A DNA stretch of 29,257 nucleotides from Guillardia theta CCMP2712 (lineage: Eukaryota; Cryptophyceae; Pyrenomonadales; Geminigeraceae), in assembly GCF_000315625.1 (NCBI RefSeq), contig NW_005434538.1, positions 14,166-43,422 on the forward strand, in the 5' to 3' direction. Every line of letters starts with the position of its first letter. Within the stretch, counting starts at the first letter, position 1. Positions 20,501-29,257 of the stretch are shown piece by piece. A program made the position numbers and the translations under genes. The notes beneath the pieces are model-generated. The model was not told the origin of the DNA and ran no database searches. It was given only the letters and a program-made list of their open reading frames with translations.

Positions 20501-21940
20501 ATCATCATGCTTGTGCTACGGAGGATAGCCTTGAGCGGCAGGACCATCATCTGCACTGTCCATCAGCCTTCCCAGGAGATCTTCTGCATGTTCGATAATT
20601 TGCTCCTGCTCAAGAAGGGTGGCTGGACGGTCTACAACGGGGACCTTGGACCCTCCTACCAGCATCCTGTGACGGGAGAGCTGCGCTTCTCAGGGAAGAA
20701 CATGATCAACTTCTTCGAGAGCAGCTCAGAGAGGACCATCAAGTTCCAGGAGGGCATGAACCCAGCTGAATACATGCTCGACGTGATAGGAGCAGGATTG
20801 AACGTCAGGAAAGAAGAAGACGCTGTCGATTTCGTCCGTCACTATCAGGAGTCTCCACTTGCTCAACGAGTAATGAATGAGCTTCAGAGTCTCCTGCTGG
20901 GACAAGAGATTCATTTTCAAACAAAGTGCGCACTGGGAATAGTGGCGCAGTCGCTGCTGTCTGTTAGACGATGGGTTCGAAGCTACTGGAGGGACGTTGG
21001 CTACTCACTGAACCGCCTGATAGTCGTTGTCGGCATTGCTTTTCTCTTCTCTCTCAACATTGTGAGCTTGGATGTTTCGAAAATCAATGATCAGGCTTCT
21101 CTCCAGTCCTTCAACGGAGTTTTGTTTGCGGGGCTCTTCTTTACATGTGCTGTACAGACCGTCATGACTGTCGGGGTGATCAGCAACAGCAGGATTGTCT
21201 ACTACAAGGAGATCGCAGCGGGCATGTACGATCCGTTTGCTTTTCTCTTTGGCATCACCGTGGCAGAGATCCCCTACTTCCTCGCTGTTGTACTGCTGCA
21301 CATGGTCATCTTCTATCCTCTTGCCGGCCTGTGGACCTCAGCCGAGGACATCGCCATCTACGCGATCAGCCTCTTCCTCTTCGCCGGGGTCTTCTGCTTC
21401 TGGGGTCAGATGCTCTCTGCTCTCCTTCCCTCTGTGCACACCGCGTCGCTTGCTGCTGGGCCGACGGTCGGCATGATGGTTCTCTTCTGCGGCTTCTTCA
21501 TGCCTGAGTCGGCCATCCCCTATCCCTGGCGCATCCTCTACTACGCCTTCCCCGCACGCTACGGCCTCAAGGCTGCCATGCCGCGACAGTTCCGATGCGA
21601 CTTGACCTGCGTTGGGAGCGGGCCAGGGAGCTTCTCGTGCGACGACCCGAGCATGGCGGGGGTCGCGTCTCTGTCAGAATTTGGAGGGAAGGGGCCAGGA
21701 TGTAGTTTGATCATGGACAGGACGGGGCAAGTGACGATCAGCATGGGAGAGGAGTGGGCGAAGGAGAACCTTGGCAGCGCGGTGGTGCATCGCCTGACGG
21801 TTTGGGACTACTGGAGTATCACGACGGAATCGAACCTCGACGACGAGAAGCTTTTTATTGGGCTCCTTGTGGTCTTCCTTGCCGGTTTTCGCATCATCAC
21901 TTTCCTTGCTCTCAAATATCTCAAGCATCTCAAGAGATGA
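17553..21940 (+). CDS. Full-size ABCG (PDR-type) ABC transporter
   Basis: Two exons, 17553-20195 and 20243-21940, with a 47-nt phase-0 intron, give 1446 residues, the usual PDR size. The order is NBD1-TMD1-NBD2-TMD2, the reverse orientation typical of ABCG. NBD1 has Walker A GPPQAGKTT (Lys147), signature ISGGEK (265-270) and Walker B MDEITTGLDS (Asp289). TMD1 spans roughly 440-740 with several hydrophobic helices. NBD2 has GSSGAGKTT (Lys831), a degenerate signature LSVEQ (931-935) and FLDEPTSGLD (Asp955). TMD2 has a large Cys-containing loop (CDLTCVGSGPGSFSCDD) before the last helix. The LS(V/T)EQ form of the second signature is also usual in plant PDR pumps. Such proteins export lipids, hormones, terpenoids or toxins from the plasma membrane using ATP; the substrate is unknown. 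The start ATG sits in a good context (ATACCATGG), and both halves are intact. Confidence 0.93.
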
Positions 21941-22006
21941 GCTGTTCTGGAGAATTATGCCTGTCATAGTAGCAAGTTGATTTGTTGCAGCGCACGTCTG
22001 AACCGC

Positions 22007-22012
22007 AATAAA
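22007..22012 (+). promoter_or_regulatory. Probable polyadenylation signal AATAAA
   Basis: AATAAA about 67 nt after the stop codon of the ABC transporter, in an AT-rich setting. Confidence 0.5.
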
Positions 22013-22294
22013 CGATACAAAACAACAATGATCTGTTACCTTCATCTCATTTTGTTATTGTTAGAAGATTAGCGTACATTCAATGTACCTAAGGGAAACT
22101 CAGAAGAGTCTGACGTGAATGCTGTAACATAGGCAGTAGAAGAAGCAGGCTTGGACACGTTTCAGCAGCAAAAAGCAGCTGTCATGAGGGTCATTCGAAC
22201 TCAAACCAAGTCATCCTGGTTTCGCTGCTTTTGAAAGCGCGGAGAATACTTGTCGGACAAGATCCTAGCATGAATAGGATCAACATCACACATC

Positions 22295-22603
22295 ATGCAA
22301 AATAGATTCTTGTTGATTAACGCGAGCTCCCTTGTTGCCAACCAATTTCATGAGATTGGTATCTCTTCGAACTCAGGACTCCTCCCGTCTCCCGCTCCTC
22401 TGCTGTGGGTGAAATCCCAGTACCTCAAAGAGAAAGTGCACTCCACCCCTCGCATCGACTCATTGGCGTCAGGCACAGAAATCTGCTCTGAAGGTAGGAA
22501 CGCCATGACAGTCAGACATGTCTGCCTTCAAACTGGGGACGGCATCCATGTCCAGGTGCGGGAAGACCTGGCAAAGAAGCTGCAGAGCAAGGCTTACATG
22601 TGA
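22295..22603 (+). CDS. Doubtful small open frame
   Basis: 102 codons starting MQNRFLLINASSLVANQF and ending QSKAYM, with a central hydrophobic/proline stretch and a hydrophilic end (VQVREDLAKKLQ). No family is recognised, and no neighbouring exon joins convincingly. The composition is closer to coding than most of the flanking DNA, but chance is a real alternative. Confidence 0.25.
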   Translation: MQNRFLLINASSLVANQFHEIGISSNSGLLPSPAPLLWVKSQYLKEKVHSTPRIDSLASGTEICSEGRNAMTVRHVCLQTGDGIHVQVREDLAKKLQSKAYM

Positions 22604-23000
22604 CAGACTAAGCATTTCTTGGATAGTGTTTATCAAAACTTTGAGATGCACTTTTTGCAAATCAGCATTGTTTTACACGTAAAGATAGCTCCTTTGATGA
22701 CCAAAGACGCACTATCGACCCTCATCCATTCATCTCGTTACCTTGTGACAGCCTGAAGAAATGTGAGCAATTACGAAATAGAAATGGATCGTGAATGGCA
22801 GAAGAAGTAGGTGAAGGCCTAAAACATACACATTCTGATTTCCGAAATCCTTGGCTGGTTTGAGGATAGCTTCATAGTGCAAGAGCGCTCACTTCATGAT
22901 TCAGAGTATGTCCGAGAACGGCATCGGCGTAGTACATCCACCTCAGTAGCTGTTGACGCTTTCAGGTCGGAAGCTTGAAAATCAGAACGAAAATCCTGAA
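22604..23000. other. Region without a supported gene
   Basis: Mixed AT-rich sequence between two doubtful open frames. I see no motif, repeat or RNA gene here. Confidence 0.4.
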
Positions 23001-23292
23001 TCAGCTTGCTGTTCTCAATCTTTCCGTTCTCATCGTCTTTCCTTGTGTCGGAGGACATATCTGCCTTCAACCGGCAGTGCGCTGTGAGCCTGACTGCCTC
23101 AAGACCTATAAGCTCTCAGATTGCAGTGTGTGAGATCGTGGCTGCAGTGTCTGTTCGGACTCCGGCTGACAAGGCCGGGCATGATCCAGGTCTGTCCCCA
23201 AGTCAACGGACCCCGACCAGCGATAAGACGCGCCGGCAATTCGTACACATTCACAAGCAGCAGCACAACATCGACACCTTTCCTACTACAAG

Positions 23293-23816
23293 GATCATCA
23301 CTCCTTGCCATGGCTTACCTTACCTAATGGACAGCGACTATCTACTCCTTACAAACAAGGCGAGGAGGATACATCCGGCTCACTTTGGAGCTATTCAGAA
23401 CACAAGGTCAAACATTCCCGGGATGTCACTTTTGACAAAACATACTATTATTCCCCAAGAGTACTTCCATCAGGTCAGAACGACACGACACAGCGACACA
23501 ACCCATCGTCGAACGATGCTTTCACTTCGTCCGAAAGTTACTCCCGAACACGACCTCAGGCAAGACAACTTGAGTCCACGACACCATATTCACAGACTCA
23601 ACCACCAACACAGACGCAGTACTTCGTCAAACAACCAGGATCCACATGCCATCACTCGGCAACATTGTCAACAGATTAAGACCGACATTCAGCAACGATT
23701 ATCCTGCCCAACAAAACCATTCGACTCATGCAACTACCTACGGAGGAAGTTCGACTTCCCTCACGATCCAGCAGGACCGGCTGATCATACTGTTGAACTA
23801 CGGAACCCCAAGCTGA
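23293..23816 (+). CDS. Doubtful Ser/Thr/Gln-rich coding region, possibly frameshifted
   Basis: Two successive frames look protein-like. One runs to a stop at 23679, with WLTLPNGQRLSTPYK near its start and many S, T, Q and P residues. Another starts at the ATG at 23646 (MPSLGNIVNRLRPTFSNDY) and ends at 23816 after LIILLNYGTPS. They overlap in different frames without a usable splice pair, suggesting a frameshift, a missed intron or chance. A third frame is open from 23006 to 24001 but reads as basic low-complexity sequence. Stop codons are scarce because the region is rich in CA and AC. A decayed mobile-element protein is possible, but no domain is recognised. Confidence 0.25.
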
Positions 23817-23963
23817 CGAGATACATATCAGTTCAAGTGAGGCTCCGCTTCGGATCCCTCTACAATCATGCCCAACGACAACACGATCCCACTAATACCC
23901 GGCAGCGTCCACCGCAGACTCAGACGACACGCTCTCGACTCATCGTTCCGAGGATGACACCAT

Positions 23964-24003
23964 GGGCCAAGTCTCAGCTAGAGGGGCCAAGTCTCAGCTA
24001 GAG
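23964..24003 (+). repeat. 20-bp tandem duplication
   Basis: GGGCCAAGTCTCAGCTAGAG occurs twice, head to tail and identical. It is a recent duplication or slippage product. Confidence 0.9.
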
Positions 24004-24559
24004 GGGCACAACCTGAAACATGCGCTCGCTGCTGAGCCTGACTGAGTCACCTGCTGGCATGGCGCGGATCATCATAGAGCAGCCATGCCGTGTGCGGTAG
24101 TTGTCAGTCCGCCGATTATCGTAGGGCAACTGAAGTTGAGGCGGGGGTGGTGAAATCCACCGGTACTCAAAATAGTCAAGATGATTGACAACTTTCGAGG
24201 ACTGTCAGAAGATACCCACCCCTCTTTCCCCAGAAGCCAGGAGTAAATACTACCGGTGGTTTTGTTCAGATTCTCTCACATGGGTGGGTAGGAACAGGGG
24301 GTGGTGACCGTGGGGAATTGTCAGGCGTTTTCTCGGAGATGGCCTTGTGGTTGGTGGAGGAGGAGAGGGGAGAGAGAAGGGAGAGGACAAGAGAACATTC
24401 CGATACAACGAAGATGCTAGAGATCAAGAACAATCCGGCCCTGATTCCTGTCTACTTTGCATGAAGAGTTCTGTGGCAGAAAACCGTGTCAGTTTCCATG
24501 CAGTTGACCACACGCTCTGAGAACAATACGCTGCTCCCTGCCGAAGAACTCTAGATACC
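24004..24559. other. Upstream region of the microsatellite-intron gene
   Basis: No supported reading frame. A purine-rich run (GAGGAGGAGAGGGGAGAGAG-like) lies around 24356-24392. The last 100 nt presumably hold the promoter and 5' UTR of the gene starting at 24560. Confidence 0.4.
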
Positions 24560-29184
<4,625 letters not shown>

Positions 29185-29257
29185 GTGACGACAGTTATGA
29201 TTGCTTCCTTTGTCACTGTCGAAACCTTTCTCTCTCCTCGCTCCCTCCCCACCCCCC

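Overview
The window is nuclear DNA of a unicellular eukaryote. The genes are split by short GT-AG introns, many only 45-75 nt and in consistent phase. AATAAA-type signals follow two of the genes. Spacing is compact, introns and spacers are full of microsatellites, and the ABCG/PDR transporter resembles those of plants and protists. A microalga, for example a cryptophyte such as Guillardia theta, would fit, but that is inference from style and no marker gene proves it.

Layout. A likely minus-strand exon runs off the left edge (1-138). From 505 to 10226 (+) is the most striking locus: a caspase-like domain (His84/Cys144), then a circularly permuted superfamily 2 helicase (motifs II, III and VI come before the Walker A GKT), then a glycosyltransferase-like domain with a DDN motif. 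The helicase plus glycosyltransferase part matches the architecture of GREB1-type proteins (cpSF2 plus TAGT, the TET-associated glycosyltransferase). All splice phases allow one 2980-residue protein. A different acceptor gives a separate, shorter caspase-like protein ending at 2354.

Next come a small membrane-anchored coiled-coil gene (10457-11691, +, five exons), a gene-poor stretch, a 120-residue winged-helix-like protein (13242-13604, +), and a convergent six-exon gene for a two-PDZ protein with a Q/P-rich tail (15433-13784, -). From about 15.96 to 17.05 kb lies a GC-rich cluster of dispersed repeats with a perfect palindrome. A full-size two-exon PDR-type ABC transporter follows (17553-21940, +).

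From 21.9 to 24.5 kb there is only doubtful coding potential. From 24560 to the right edge runs a multi-exon gene with a beta-rich, C2-like region. Most of its longer introns carry simple-sequence tracts: CT, CAT, CTC/CTG, CTCCTG, an 8-bp purine repeat, and GAT.

The genes do not form an evident pathway. The only proposed functional unit is the fused, or at least adjacent, caspase / permuted helicase / glycosyltransferase module, which could couple nucleic-acid or chromatin recognition, glycosylation and proteolysis. That coupling is inference. All gene models were derived by eye from splice signals and reading-frame continuity.
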